DNA of 64,000 nt from Polytrichum commune (GCA_950295325.1 OX485805.1:31359501-31423500), one strand, 5' to 3'; numbered from the stretch's first letter, positions 46,470 through 59,160 are shown. Made by a program: numbers and translations. The notes: a model not told the origin generated them from the letters alone.

Positions 46470-47590
46470 GGTTTCATGGTTTATGTTATTTTGAAATAAT
46501 AGTTTATAAATTCATAGTAATTTGTTTATTTTACGTTATGACATACAACATACTCATTTGGCAATTGATCATTCAAGCGATAATGAGAGGATAGGAACCT
46601 ACCGTTTATGGTAAGCTTAAGTAGGCCAACTTCGGTCAATTATCTTCATCATACACCTATACTTTAGTGGTGCGTGGTTGGGTGTGGATCTAAGAATGGA
46701 CACCAAAACAACATGCGTCGAAAGAGATTGGACTACATGCTCCAAATGTGTTAGTTGTTGCATTTTAGTAGTCGACAATGAGGGATAATTTAAGGAGGAA
46801 GGAAATCTTTACTTAAATAATGAAGCAGACATCCATTTGAGTGGAATTAACAAGGAAAATGGCTCCACCGTTTGGTTTCCTAACCACATACTGAAAGAGT
46901 CATAATAAAAACATATCCCTTATAAGTTAGTTGTTGGTTCATCCCAATTCACATTTAAGAAACAACTTCATGATCTTTCACCCCACTCTAAGGGTCAATT
47001 AATCTAAAGTAGAAACATCCGGGATATGCAATAATAAACACAATGTTTTCACCTTGCCCCTCCCCTCGGTAGATGTCGTGAACATTCACCCATGGCTACA
47101 ACTTCAATGTGGAAATGCTAAATCGTTTTGTACTAATTATGGGTCTAACATCATGTAAGAGATCTTAGAAGTGGGCTAATTAGAACAAGGGGCACAAAGG
47201 GGAGGGGGAATATTGTAAGAACCAACCTACCTTAGTGTGAGTTGTGGTATGGATGTGTTAGGTGAGGATCAAAGCATACACACCACGCAAAAACACATGT
47301 TTGAACACATATCAGACTATGACTTCAAAGTTGATTAACTACTCGGCAGTCAATATTGAACACAACTAGGAGGACCTATGTATTCAGTCAAGAAAACACG
47401 CACTTCGGATACCCTTATAACTATACTAGAACGGGTCCAAATTTCTTCTCTCTAAAAAAACTTGTTTCATCAACAAATTTGAAACCGTAAATCAGGTCAA
47501 TAGAAGATGAACAACAAGGCAAAAAAAAAACTAACCAAACAACGCATGCATACCTTAGTGCACGACGTTGTGTCGTTGCATGCTTTTCCA
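46470..47590. other. unassigned sequence
   Basis: No gene or repeat recognised. Confidence 0.4.
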
Positions 47591-47599
47591 AGTTCGCAC

Positions 47600-48780
47600 T
47601 CCACAACCACCATGAACCCTAGCGCCGACAAAAATGAGGAATAGGCATGCCACCACACGCCTTTGGTGTCCAAGTAAGTGGCCACGGTGGCTAGGAAGTG
47701 AATCTTGAGGTGATCCTCACGTTTTACCCACCCCCCAAACCCACCTTCGACCCGCCTTCCTTTGACCCCGCCCCTCTTTGGAAACCCTCAAGGACCGGAC
47801 TCCAATTCAACTTCCGCGTCCTCCTCCTCCTCCCACTTCTCCTTCCTAATACTACTAAGTTAATAAAGTCGAGCTTTAAAAAGATCAAGCTCATGGGTGG
47901 ACTTCAAACCCGCTCTCTTGGATGCGTGACCCACCGGGCACACTCAAAGTGCCAAAAGCCGATCGGACCCACCCGTCCCCGGAATCTTCCTCAAATCCGG
48001 GATTCTATTTCGCATGAAGTTTACCATGAAACAAGTAGGAAGTAGGAGCTTCTACTCCTCCTCCTTCTTCTTCTCCGTGTCCGGTGAGATTTTGGGGCGA
48101 AATCGGTCAAAACCCTAATGATGATTTTCAAGTCCGACCGGTGTACATGTCGTGATCTTTCGGTGTTTCTCTTTTTCGATCGATTCGAGGTATGTTCCGT
48201 AGACTCCTATACAATGTCCGGTAAGTTTCGTGAAGTCTTGAACTTCAACTAGTCATTCCTCAACAAACTTAACCGGTTCACGTGTAACTACCGGTCCGTT
48301 GTTCTTCGTTTTTTAAGAGCGGGCAAATGAACATTTATATTTCCTTGTTCTTTTTTGAGTTTCGGTCTCGGGCGGGCAAAATTTTAGGTCGGGGTCCGCA
48401 CTTTTGGAAGCCGGACAATCATTCGTTCCATGATTGCAAACTCAGCGGGTGTCCTTATGAGGGCATGGATTCCGGCCTCCAAAGTACTCCCATTCCTTGC
48501 GGACCCTACGGAATTGGAGACGAATTTCGTAGTATATATAGCTAGGCTTCAAGACTTTCGCTTGTTTCTCTTTGCTATTTTGTTTTCCCCATTTTTTTTT
48601 AATTGCATAAACGTTTCCACCAAATCTAATTCGTGCTTGCCACCGTGGGTTTGCCTCACAATAGGGTCCGGGGTCAAAGAAAACTTGGGGTCCAAAACAC
48701 CCCCGTCATTGAAGGAATCCATGGGACCCGGAAATTTTCTCTCGTGACCGTTCGCTTTTGAGGCATGTAACGAACGGTAT
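47600..48780. other. CpG-preserved stretch without recognised gene
   Basis: CpG is conspicuously frequent (for example CTCGGGCGGGC, AGGTCGGGGTCCGC, GTCCGACCGG), unlike most of the window. Open frames at 47698-48045, 48327-48545 and 48430-48747 contain no known domain. It may be a young insertion not yet eroded by methyl-C deamination, or an unmethylated regulatory region. Confidence 0.4.
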
Positions 48781-48797
48781 GATAGGGTGTTTATATC

Positions 48798-48812
48798 CCC
48801 CCCCCCCCCCCC
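48798..48812. repeat. poly-C tract
   Basis: About 15 consecutive C. Confidence 0.85.
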
Positions 48813-48814
48813 TC

Positions 48815-50105
48815 CAATTCATAATCATGATTGTTCATTTTCTAGTGATTGTGTAACTCGGCCTCTTTTTGGAGGTCATGCTTGAACAAACGGTCTCATA
48901 TTTTGTCCAATCAAGGTTTTTTAAGAAACAGAAATCTCTATAACATACCAACAGGACAATAAGAAACCTTTGTTATATATGAATGGGCAAACATGTCGTC
49001 TTACCGTAAAAAAACTTCAACATACGATGGTAATGAGATAATTTGGTCGATCTAGTTGGCTTGCATTCAACCTCCCCCTGCTCATGTTAAAAATTCAAGT
49101 TCATAATTGTGACATTCCCCGGATTCAATGTTTCAGGTTCATTTCTAACGATTTAAATGTTGGTTCACCAACCGTGACAAATAGTTTTTAAGAAATTCAC
49201 AACGTCGATTTGTTGAACCGTAAGTACATGTGGCTAGGTGTCAATGGTTTGATTGTGAAAAGAGTAAATGTAAAATATGGATTTTGAAATAAAATGAAGA
49301 GCCTCTTTGACCTAGATGCTAGTGTCACCTTTTGGAGTTATAAGATGTTCATCAAAATATGTATCATGTAATAACGATGTTACTTGTTCAACGTCGTTTC
49401 CAATTTTCACCAAACCCTAGAACTTGAGAATGATAGCGAATGAAACCAAATCAAAGGTGATGTTCATGAGTTTATGTGATGCTTTTTTTCCCTAACCTTC
49501 AAAGGCCCAAAGGCTACTAATGCATTATCTAAGATTATGATTGAATAACAATTGCAATGGTTGCTTAAGAACTTCCTCAAAAGAGAAGTTTCGAGACACA
49601 ATCAAAAGATCCCATTTATACTATTCTAATTTCATAAAGAGATTTCCTTTCACTCCTAATATATTTGAAATTCGTCACAATCTCACATCTCAATTTCGTT
49701 TCTTCATAGAAACTTGGTAAGATGGATTCAAATCACAAATTCTATAGTTTGGTGGAAACTTGCAAGCATAGAATCATCTTGAAGTGATCAAAACTATTGA
49801 AACGTCTCTTTTATATGTAAGCACCTCGTGAGGTCTATAAGATAACCACGCACATAATCTCATGATTGAGCCTTTGAATACGATATGCACCTTGATTATA
49901 TATATGTCTAGGAAGTAAATTCTCTTAACATCACTTAATTATGGGTCAAGTCCAATCATTTGAAACTGATAGTCCTATTGTGGAAGTTAAGGTCATTAAG
50001 GGGTTAACATTTGACCTTCAAAGTCTCTTTGGTGAAGGTTGATATGAATATCAATACACCGCAAGAGCATTGATAAGATTGAATACATCACAATATTTTC
50101 ATGGA
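48815..50105. other. unassigned sequence
   Basis: No gene or repeat recognised. Confidence 0.4.
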
Positions 50106-50124
50106 TTGGCATTTTTAATCCTAT

Positions 50125-50390
50125 TTTTTAAAAATAAGAGATAGATTTCCTCCCCTGTTTCAAGATGTAGTACTAGGTAATTTTAACTCTTTTTTCCAGT
50201 GGGACTACCAAGTCGATTTTCAACCTTTATCTCACAGAGGCCATTGCACTTCATTACTCTAGGGAATGAGCCATATCGTCATTATCTTAATTTGTTGATT
50301 TTAGTCCCATGGGCCTTTGAGCCTACCGCACTTTTAAAATAAATTTCACTTCATTTCATGACACAATGTATACATGGCCTTATCATGTTG
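50125..50390 (+). pseudogene. reverse-transcriptase C-terminal relic, copy 3
   Basis: Reads R-D-R-F-P-P-L-F-Q-D-V-V-L-G-N, then S-F-F-Q-W-D-Y-Q-V-D, matching the C-terminal tail seen at 10.1 and 54.66 kb. The 3' region TTTTAGTCCCATGGGCCTTT and TTTCACTTCATTTCATGACA also matches 54.77-54.83 kb. The knuckle region upstream is missing. Confidence 0.6.
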
Positions 50391-50432
50391 CTAACTTGCC
50401 ACTATTGAAACCACCACAACACATGTTAACTC

Positions 50433-50933
50433 AAGGTCACTTCACACATAGAGTATGAGAGCTTGTGACCATTACACTTCAAGCACTCTCATTGGTGGAA
50501 AAGGTGGAGCTGGTCCAAGTTCGCTTCACACTACTCTTGAGGGACCAGTGGAGTACGTGAATGCAAGATGGATGTAAAGTCCACACGGATTCCTACATGG
50601 CATCAAATGGATCATGTTTCATGGTCGCTTGGACTATTTTCAAAAATTACCTCTTGGAGGTAGACCCAACATAAAACCCGGAGACCATTGCACTCCGAAC
50701 GCTCACAACCGTTGATTTATTCTATTTTATCACGTGTAAAGACCCGCATGAATAAAAATTCATTGAAATAGCATTTGGTGGAGGGCCTGGTCACATATGA
50801 CTTCACACTACACTTAAAGTCCGTGACCACACTACATGATTTTGGAGGTGTCTTGGGACGGCCTTTGGACACTTTCGTTTGGGATCTCACAATTCCATGG
50901 TCACGACTCTTGGCTCGTGTGTGAAGTGGCCCT
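50433..50933 (-). mobile_element. AGGGCC-family TIR element, inverted full copy
   Basis: Ends AAGGTCACTTCACACA and GTGTGTGAAGTGGCCCT. Interior is the reverse of 16685-17180 and 18901-19391, about 500 bp. No ORF. Confidence 0.8.
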
Positions 50934-50939
50934 TACTAT

Positions 50940-52900
50940 GTCCTTCGAACCTATGTCAAACTTGCCGGCCGTCACTTGCCACTAGTCCACATTTGATTGA
51001 GTGGGGCCTAAACGACTCCAACTCATAGGTGCATGTGTTTGAGATCCTTTGCAATAACTTGGCGGTTTTGTAGATTTCACAAATATCTATGCACGGTGTA
51101 GATACTCGGGGAGGATCTAAGGACAATGTATTGTGCACGTACCTTTAAGATCCTCATCTTTTGGTACCCTTACAATCATAGGCAAAAAGTTGGGCCTAAA
51201 CCTTTGGGTGGAGTCACGACTCACTACCAATACAATTATGCTCTAGTTTATTCGGTTGACGGTGCCAAACAAACAAATAGTACTTCCTTGGAAATGTTTA
51301 AAATCTTTGTCATTTCTTCAATATGATTGGGTGGGCCACGTGTGGGAGAGAGTTTTTGTGGAGGAGTTAGCCACTTGATTCATTTGTGAATGGAACCCAA
51401 AAAAACGGTTACGCTCAGTTGGCTACGAATCGTTGGGGCAACAATGTTTAGTCCCTTAAAAGGTTGGGGGGTTATAACGTTATCAAGCAATCCGACAATG
51501 TTCTATGTATATATACATGAGGAAGCTTTTGTTAAGGGGTAGCTCTTAAGATTTAGTGTTGAATCTTAGCTCAGCTTGTGTATTCGTAGTTGTAATTCTT
51601 GATAGATGGGGGGGGGGGGTCCACAAAGATCAATTGGGTTGCTTATGGTGTTCGGCTCAAATATGTGTCCTGAAAAATAATGTGAATACCTAATTAGGAG
51701 TTGACTCTAGTGGGCACTCTATCATTGACATTACGAACATACATTTTATTCATGTCAGTCTTGAAAGAGATCCAGAGTTTCTATCTATCTAGGAGTTGAC
51801 TCTTACCATTGATCATCATAAAAACAAACACCGGCTTCTTTTTATTTTTCCAAATATGATTGTTTCTCTAATAAGGATTGAAATCACTTCAAATTTGATT
51901 TGATATGCTAAAACTTGAAACTGTATAATGTTGGGAAAAAATCACCATTCCCAAAACCACGCTTTTACAATTTGTGTAACAAAGAAAATTTCAAGGGTCA
52001 TCGAAGCAACTCGCCCTTTTAGAAATGCTAAGTGGTTTGATGCTATATATAACGATAATAAAAATATCGTAGACTATGTATGCAAGAAATTGCATATAAC
52101 GGCAAAAGACTTTGTGTGTATAAATGCAATGAAGATAGAAAACACATTGCATTTTGAATGCAAATATGTGTGCATTCAATGTATGAAAATATAGCTCCTC
52201 ATGAAATGAAATGACTGCCAACTTTCGTGTAGATGCCACAAGTCCATCAATTTGCAAGCAAAGATTTCATTGGTCTAAGTGTAACAATGTTACCATCTCT
52301 AAATTATAATAATGGGTACTCATAATAAACAATATACATTTAAAAACGTGTACAAATGATTACGCTTCTCTACAAACCAATCATATGCATAACATGGTGG
52401 TCTGAAAATTTATAAACATGGAGAGGAGAAATACATAGTTTAGTATGGAAGACTACAAAGATGTCTTTGAAGATGATTTTATGTGCATTACATGCATTCA
52501 TACTACAACCACTACAATGACAATCATGAATATAAGTCCATGTAGAGGACAATAGTAATGAAAACAAAAATGAACAAGCAAAAATAAGTTATAATACAAA
52601 AATTACAATGTGTGGAAATGAGCCACATATGAATGCAATTGCATTTAGGTTAATTGTTTCAAGTTCATAGACCCTTGATACAAATGTATAGGAGGGTAGG
52701 ATATTTCTTCCATGCATATCTCCAAAGGCACATATCTATTCGTGAGCTGCACCTTTGTAGACGTATAGTTGAAGATAGGTCATAGGTGTATGCCACTTTT
52801 TGCCCCCGTTCAAGGTATTCATCTTTGAGATAAATTCATAGTTGGTGGGAATGTGTATGAATTTAGACCAACTCAAATGTGAAGCAACATCCAAATCCAC
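50940..52900. other. unassigned sequence
   Basis: A 12-base G run near 51607. The 88-codon frame at 51928-52194 (R-P-F-R-N-A-K-W-F-D-A-I-Y) is of unknown origin. Confidence 0.35.
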
Positions 52901-52921
52901 GCCAGTGGTAACATTGGAGTT

Positions 52922-52992
52922 CTCTTTAGTTTCATCTTTAATTTCATCTTTAATTTTCTCTTTAATTTCATCTTCAATTCCCTCTTTAATTT
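52922..52992. repeat. 12-bp minisatellite
   Basis: Repeated CTTTAATTTCAT-type units, six copies with drift. Confidence 0.75.
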
Positions 52993-52999
52993 GTGAGGT

Positions 53000-54330
53000 A
53001 AGATGTTATGGCCATGCATGCCATGAGACCTAAACCAACAATGTAGCAATTATTATCGTTGACAAACAACCACCTAACCCAAAGATGTTACACGAAAGTC
53101 GGACATGAAAGGCAGGTGGTGAATGCACATCACATGTCGGGGTAAAAGACTATGATGTTCCTTTTTCTCTCTTTTTTCATTTCTTTCTTACACAAAAGTC
53201 TCAACCTCAGACGCCCTTTATAACAATAACCAACGCATCAACCAACAACCTATTGGACAAAATAGTGTGGTATGATCACACGCTTTTGAACATATGAAAG
53301 ATTTCGAATAACATAACCAATAAAATGGAACCCTTCCGTAATATTTTCATTCCATATTAGGTTTTTTTGGTCCAAATTTAGTAAAAATATGAATGCAACA
53401 AGCGTTTGAAGTTGTCAAAACCCTAAATGCATATCTTTACTATTCCATTTGTTTCACATTCCTAGTGTATCACATATCCAACCAAACTCTATATAGTGAG
53501 GTACCTTCTTGAGTCTTGTGACCCAAGGAGGTTGTTGAACAACCCGTTGAAAGGCTTTACACTATTGACCACTATGGGCCCCTCCTCCCTATTATTTTCC
53601 CGGCTTCTAACTAACTCCATCCACCGGGCTTTGTCACCTATAGTGCACGTACTTGCACCAAATTCTCATCGAGACCCTTTAGTAATGTTGAACAATGATA
53701 AAAATGTAGGAGATGTCTTTCTTTGTTCTCCAATCGCATATAGCATTGGATGTCATTATAGTCAATCATGACGGTGGGGAGAGGGGTTGTGATCCTCCAT
53801 ACACATGAAGACTTTGAATAGGTTGTGTTGGGTTCTTTTGGTCCACTTTGGCGTGTCATTTCACCTTCTTCTTCCTTTTTTCCCCGTTTTCTCCTATCGT
53901 AATTGTAGGCAATTGCAATATGTACCTAGGAACAAAGAATCTATATACATAAAATGATATTTTTTGAAAGGGTTACTAAAAATAAACTTGGGCTATTTTC
54001 AGTAATTTAATGCAATATGGTTCTAACCCTTGAAGGAAGTGGAGTCTCAATACAAGTCCATCTTCACAATTTACACATGCCTTGGCAAGTTTTAAAATGA
54101 TATTTTATATATAGGTGGGTTTGAATCCTCATTTAATACATTATCTCATGTCAAGAAGAAAAAGAAAAAGTTGTATTCATACTTGGCATTGATGATCAGA
54201 ATACAACACATGTATTCACATCCAAGGGCACTTGTGTTGTGTATTTGAGCTTAAATATTCAATAGCATCAAGATATTTCACCAATTCAAAAAGCACGCTT
54301 GAAGAATAAGGTCATTTATATGTAAGGAGG
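53000..54330. other. unassigned sequence
   Basis: No gene recognised; the 91-codon frame at 53496-53771 has no known motif. Confidence 0.35.
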
Positions 54331-54339
54331 CTTTTCTTG

Positions 54340-54840
54340 TTAAAGAGTGGAATTCTTTCCATCTCTCGTGGAAGAAACTAGATAATTTCCACTCAAGGGT
54401 TTTCTCTACTACGAATGTGAATTGTACTTGAAACAACTATTGACATCACCACAATGCAAGATCATTGTGGCTTACCGCACCTTGAATCATAGACTTGCCA
54501 TCGAAACTGGACGGTGGCTGACTATCCATGTCCCTAGAGATGATAGATAATGCCATTTCTTCACTTATTGAAAAAAAAATATAGGCACTTTTTGTGTTGG
54601 AATGTCTCCTATATAACCCCATTACAAATAAATTTTAATTACTATGTGAGAACGTAGTATTAGGGAGTCTCGAGTCTTTCTTTTAATTGGACCATCAAGT
54701 TGACATTAGCCTCTACCTCACTCCGCCACTCCAGGAAACTAGGAATTAGTTGATTTGACACAATCATGATGTACTCTTAGTCCCATTGGACTTTTGGTTT
54801 TGTGGACTCAAACAATTTCATTTCATTTCATTTCAATGCA
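54340..54840 (+). pseudogene. reverse-transcriptase C-terminal relic, copy 4, longest
   Basis: Covers the whole tail: Y-E-C-E-L-Y-L-K-Q and Y-R-T-L-N-H-R-L-A-I-E-T-G-R-W, then P-R-D-D-R followed by a stop, and C-H-F-F-T-Y where C-H-F-C is expected (a stop and a Cys to Phe change in the zinc knuckle). After that come E-C-L-L-Y-N-P-I and N-V-V-L-G-S-L-E-S-F-F, stop, L-D-H-Q-V-D-I-S-L-Y-L. It links the part seen at 118-353 to the parts at 9995 and 50125, showing that all belong to one protein family. Several stops: dead. Confidence 0.7.
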
Positions 54841-54929
54841 ACAACACACACGCTCGCACGCGCACACATATGCCCAACCTACAAAAAAAAAACTTATACA
54901 AAACAATACATTATTTCTATCTATATAAA

Positions 54930-54968
54930 TAGATATACTATGTATGTATGTATGTATGTGTATGTATT
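54930..54968. repeat. (ATGT)n microsatellite
   Basis: TATGTATGTATGTATGTATG-type tract. Confidence 0.85.
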
Positions 54969-55249
54969 TTTTGGGTCACATGCAGCTTGGGCATCATATG
55001 GGATGATATCCTTTTGGGCTACAAACATGGCACGGCACATGCATCATGGGATGGGTTGGTACCATGCACATCTTCCATAAATTCAGTTAGAAGTGACTTT
55101 GTTGCTAAACAATTACAAAACATATACTAATGTGGCCTTCAAATATCAAGGACTTGCCCAAAATTGCACCCATCCACAAAAACTTCACGAGAAAACACAA
55201 TTCAAAACTATAAAATCAAATAAAATCAAATAACTCAAGGTGGCCGAAA

Positions 55250-57040
55250 GAGTTTAAATGGAAGTCAATGTGCTTACATCTTCATTAGTGTTTTGCCTCA
55301 TGCACCGCCGGATCATAGAGTGGGTTACACATACAATTAATATAGTATCCTCCACAATGCATGATAACAAACCCACCTCCTTCATTTGAGCCCGCCCTCG
55401 CACACATAGATCACTTAGCCTTCTACAAATGTTGTCGTTATTGGAATGTCGATTAGTAGTTGCCAAAAGTTGAGAATCGAAGTGCGGGCCTAGCTTCCTC
55501 CTCCCTCATTCAATTGGATGTACCTTAAGAGCCAAGTCGGTCATTCTAATTGGAAATTGGAGATGGCTCAATGCTAGCCAAGCTTGGGCAACTCTAGACT
55601 AGTACCCGTGCACTCTTTACGTGGTATCCAACTATTCCCGGTTGTAGTGTCCAACATGAAATGAACATCCTCATAAGTTATGCCACCCTTTGTGACAAGG
55701 AAGTTGCCAACAATAGCGTCCTTTTAGTTGATCCGTGAAGTCAATATCACGCATAAAAGTGGTGGTGTATTGCAAATGTATTGGCGTGTGTTGACCATAA
55801 ACTGCACCATTGCATTTTAAATACGGCCACAACTCCACCCGGAGTTGTTGTAAGGGACATGTGAGTTGACAACAATTGTATTGTTTGTTGTCCATCCATT
55901 CCACCGATTTAATCTTACGGCCATTTTGCATTTGCCAATCAAGTGTAGGTATTGTAAGTTGTTAAGTTTTTTATTTTATTTTATTGGATTGGAGCAATGC
56001 TTTTGGGTAGGCCACTTTGATTGAAGCGCTCGGTCCCTATAGTGTAGATGCCTCTCCTCTCCGAGTCTCGGAATGACTCAAACTTGCTAGTAAAGAAATT
56101 CTCCATCGTGCATGTATGCACGGGGAGGTCACTTCATTGTCAAGTTGACACCACGTGTGGACAAAGTTTGCAACCCCTATATTATATGCCATATATAATT
56201 TTAAAATTTATGATATTTTTTCTACATATACATAACCATTGATAATATCTTTTGTATACTTTTTTGAAATTTTTAGTCATCTTTATTTATTTTTTTAGTT
56301 CAATTCTGTGTCAGTCTAGTTAGAAACGGTATGTTTTATGAAAAGAACAAATCATCAAAATTAGTTACCACTTTTGACTATGTCATAGGTACTGTGTATA
56401 TCTACTCATGAAAAAAATTTGATAAAATTTTGACCCATTTTGGTGGTGCAACTTACCAAAAGAAGATTTTTTTTGGTCACACGTGGTGTTCAACTTGACA
56501 ATGGAGTGATCTACCCGTGCATGTATGAGCTCTATCATCAAGCCCCTCTACAAGTTCTTTCTTGTCACATTTGTGCAATGCGTGGCATCCCCTATGAAAG
56601 AAGGCACAATCTTCCACACTTATAGAGGCTCCGTAAAAAACATCAAAATACCATACATACTTTGACTTGCAATTTGTCAAACATCACAATTTCAAATCCT
56701 TCTTTGTTAGCTTACCTAACATGTATTGTCTAGCTAGACAATAACAACATTTGGTAGTGAACAATCATCTCTTCTACAATAATTTATTCCCCAATATTTC
56801 AATGTTCTTGCAACAATCTTTAAATTCATGGAGTAGCCAACAAGTTCTTTACCATAGGTGTTCTATCACTGCAAATCGTTTTGGTTTGCACTAAATGCAA
56901 GCACCTATAAATGGCCAAATACCTATCTCTCCCCATATTATTATAAATTATTGGACACCAAAACATAGACTCGCTATTGGCCCAATACAATTCCACATTT
57001 GGAGATTTTCTCATGCCCATTGTCGCAACCCAAACCCAAA
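55250..57040 (-). pseudogene. piggyBac-type transposase pseudogene
   Basis: Read right to left: M-G-M-R-K-S-P-N-V-E-L-Y-W and G-R-D-R-Y-L-A-I-Y-R-C-L-H near 57020-56890; a K-S-K-Y-V-W-Y-F-D-V block and G-L-D-D-R-A-H-T (56680-56530); then, after a 401-bp insertion, M-E-N-F-F-T-S-K-F and R-G-I-Y-T-I-G-T (56100-56010); then V-E-W-M-D-N-K and M-R-D-I-D-F-T-D-Q-L-K-G-R-Y with H-K-G-W-H (55900-55680); then L-D-T-T-T-G-N-S-W (about 55650). A frame-shifted Cys-rich tail with H-C-G-G-Y-Y-I-N-C-x-C-N-P lies near 55370-55290. This is the order of the DDE_Tnp_1_7 domain and the C-terminal zinc finger of piggyBac transposases. Frameshifts and a stop after the I-G-T region show it is inactive. TTAA-flanked ends were not located. 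Confidence 0.75.
56119..56519. mobile_element. hAT-like non-autonomous element inside the piggyBac relic
   Basis: 401 bp beginning CACGGGGAGGTCACTTCATT and ending with its near-complement AATGGAGTGATCTACCCGTG; inverted repeats run about 45 bp to CCACGTGTG. It is flanked by a perfect 8-bp direct repeat CATGTATG (56111-56118 and 56520-56527). An 8-bp target duplication and CA...TG ends are hAT features. Skipping the element and one duplication restores an unbroken A-H-T-C-T-M-E-N-F-F-T junction in the piggyBac frame, which confirms the boundaries. Confidence 0.88.
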
Positions 57041-57044
57041 CTTA

Positions 57045-58800
57045 GTTTGAAGGTGGTATGTTGTGTAACACTGGCAGCCAATACTAACAAGGCCCTGAGT
57101 TGAGAGACACCCTCATTTGTGGTCCTAAGGACATGCCTCCAACTCCCTGCAAGTTATGGTTACCACTCACTAGCCTCATGACCCTCTCCCGGTAGTTCAA
57201 CACATGCCCTTATTAATGTGGGTGAGCTCAAATGGCTCCGCAAGGACTAGCCCCATGAACATGGAAAGTCCCATGATACCACCCCATGACTTCACTACCT
57301 TCCCCCACTCCTATTAGTTAGCCTATGGTCTATGTGGAGGGTCTCACCTCACCAACAAATAATGGACTCTATGTAGAATATGTTGCATAATTTGCAGTTG
57401 CATGAATTAAAGACAATCAAGAAAATTCAGCATGGTGTGTCGGGTGTGGCTTTGGTGGGTCCGTCATGCTCACCCTCTAAACATTACTAATTCCCAAACG
57501 AATAGCTCCACACATTGACGTCTAGAGTGAAACCCATATCGCACAACTTTAGCCGTTTCCCATGTTGTCAAGCTGGACTGAGGATCATGCAATCAACGCA
57601 AGGAATCATCATCTAATTAAGAGGACCCATGTCCATAGACCTGGGCACAATGCATGCCAATATCAACTCCTTGAGGCATTTCTTCCCTTTTCGTTCTTGG
57701 TAGCCCTATACAACGTTGACCCAAGAGACGCCCTTTGGATGTCATTAGCGCCCACCATGGGACGTGGCGTGTTGGGATAGGTACTTAGACAACCTTGGCC
57801 CCATAAATTTTGGTATATGCAAGTACGGGGATCAATGTAAGGTACATTAACGTAAGTATGTTGTAGGGGTGAAACAAAAAAACAAAAAATGTAGGGATCG
57901 AAGCTCATTAAGAAGTTACACACAAGTGGTTGAAATTCGAGGTCACCGAGGTTGATGAAAGTTTATGCGAGGCCCGAATCGGGCCTTGTAGTCCTTTAGG
58001 AGTTAATCGGACATTTTAGCACACATGAATAAATGTGCTTAAAAGCTTGTAGGGTTCTCATATTCTCCACAACATCTATTTCACGTTCAGTTAAATATCA
58101 CACTACCGAGTATAATCACAATTGGGACACCTCCAACGTTTACTCAAATATGGATTGAGTATAAATAATTTTCATTGATTGTTGGAATTTGGGATGGAAG
58201 AAGAGAATCCAACCACAAACTTAAAAGGAGAATGCATGTTCCTCTCATACCCCTTCATAGCTCAATGGCTTGGACGAAAAGAATGTAGATTTACATCCAA
58301 TATCATAAAAAATCCTTTGAAATATATTAGGTTTGGTGTGTCAAAGCTCTCATTGTTACTCGTAACAATTCAGTGGCTACTTGGAAGATCAAGCCTTGAA
58401 TGGATGTTATTTCTTGAGTCCCCTTGACTCACGATTTCTCCGAAGGTGGTTGTTTTTTTCCCTTACGATTCAATTTTTAAAATAAAATTGAATTGTGTGT
58501 GTGTGTGTTGAGGAAGGGGGGGGGGTGATGGTGAAGAAGCAAAGGGCGGGGGTTGAGTTCCATGTGATGTGATGCCGGGGGCTAATTACTCCAAAAGAGG
58601 TACCAAATCCTTTTATGTTGCCAAAGTGGTACCTAAGCTAATTGGCTTGATGATCCTCCGTGTCCTTGAATGCCCTTGACGGGCCCCCTCCGACCCCCCC
58701 CCCCCGGCTCACGCCATCCTATTGGCCCACGAAGATCCACCTACACTTGATAAGTTCCTTTTGAGGGCCTTTTTGACCCTAAGGCATTCAAGAAAACCAT
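57045..58800. other. unassigned sequence
   Basis: Open frames at 57562-57780 and 58179-58427 show no motif. G and C runs at 58516 and 58696. Confidence 0.35.
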
Positions 58801-58844
58801 TTGGATCGGACGCCAATGATGAACAAAATTGAAACACATTCTAT

Positions 58845-58884
58845 TTGGGATTGGGATTGGGATTGGAATGGGAATGGGAATCGG
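58845..58884. repeat. hexanucleotide TTGGGA/TGGGAA tract
   Basis: Six units of TTGGGA drifting to TGGGAA. Guanine triplets at regular spacing make a quadruplex possible; it is not the plant telomere heptamer. Confidence 0.75.
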
Positions 58885-58933
58885 AAGAGCCCCATTATAC
58901 TACCACTTGCCCAATCTCATCAAAAACTCACCA

Positions 58934-58960
58934 AATCTCTCTCTCTCTCTCTCTCTTTCG
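58934..58960. repeat. (CT)n microsatellite
   Basis: About eleven CT units. Confidence 0.85.
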
Positions 58961-59039
58961 GGGAGAGAAGAGGGGAACTTTCTTACGTGAAATATGTGTG
59001 TTGTCCAACGGAGAGAAGGAAGTTAATAATGAAGGCATT

Positions 59040-59160
59040 TAGTGTACCTTATCTTATCCCATCTAACATGGAAACTTGATCCCTTTAGGTTTGTGGACGA
59101 TGTGTCTCAAATGACTTGGACTATATTAATTTAGAGTCTTTGAAATCACTTGTCGAAGAG
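59040..59160 (+). repeat. partial dispersed repeat (partners 24.1, 46.2 kb)
   Basis: CCATCTAACATGGAAACTTG, GATCCCTTTAGGTTTGTGG and CAAATGACTTGGACTATATT blocks. Confidence 0.5.

Noticed and set aside
58845-58884. telomere-like array
   Set aside because: Unit is TTGGGA/TGGGAA, not the plant TTTAGGG heptamer.
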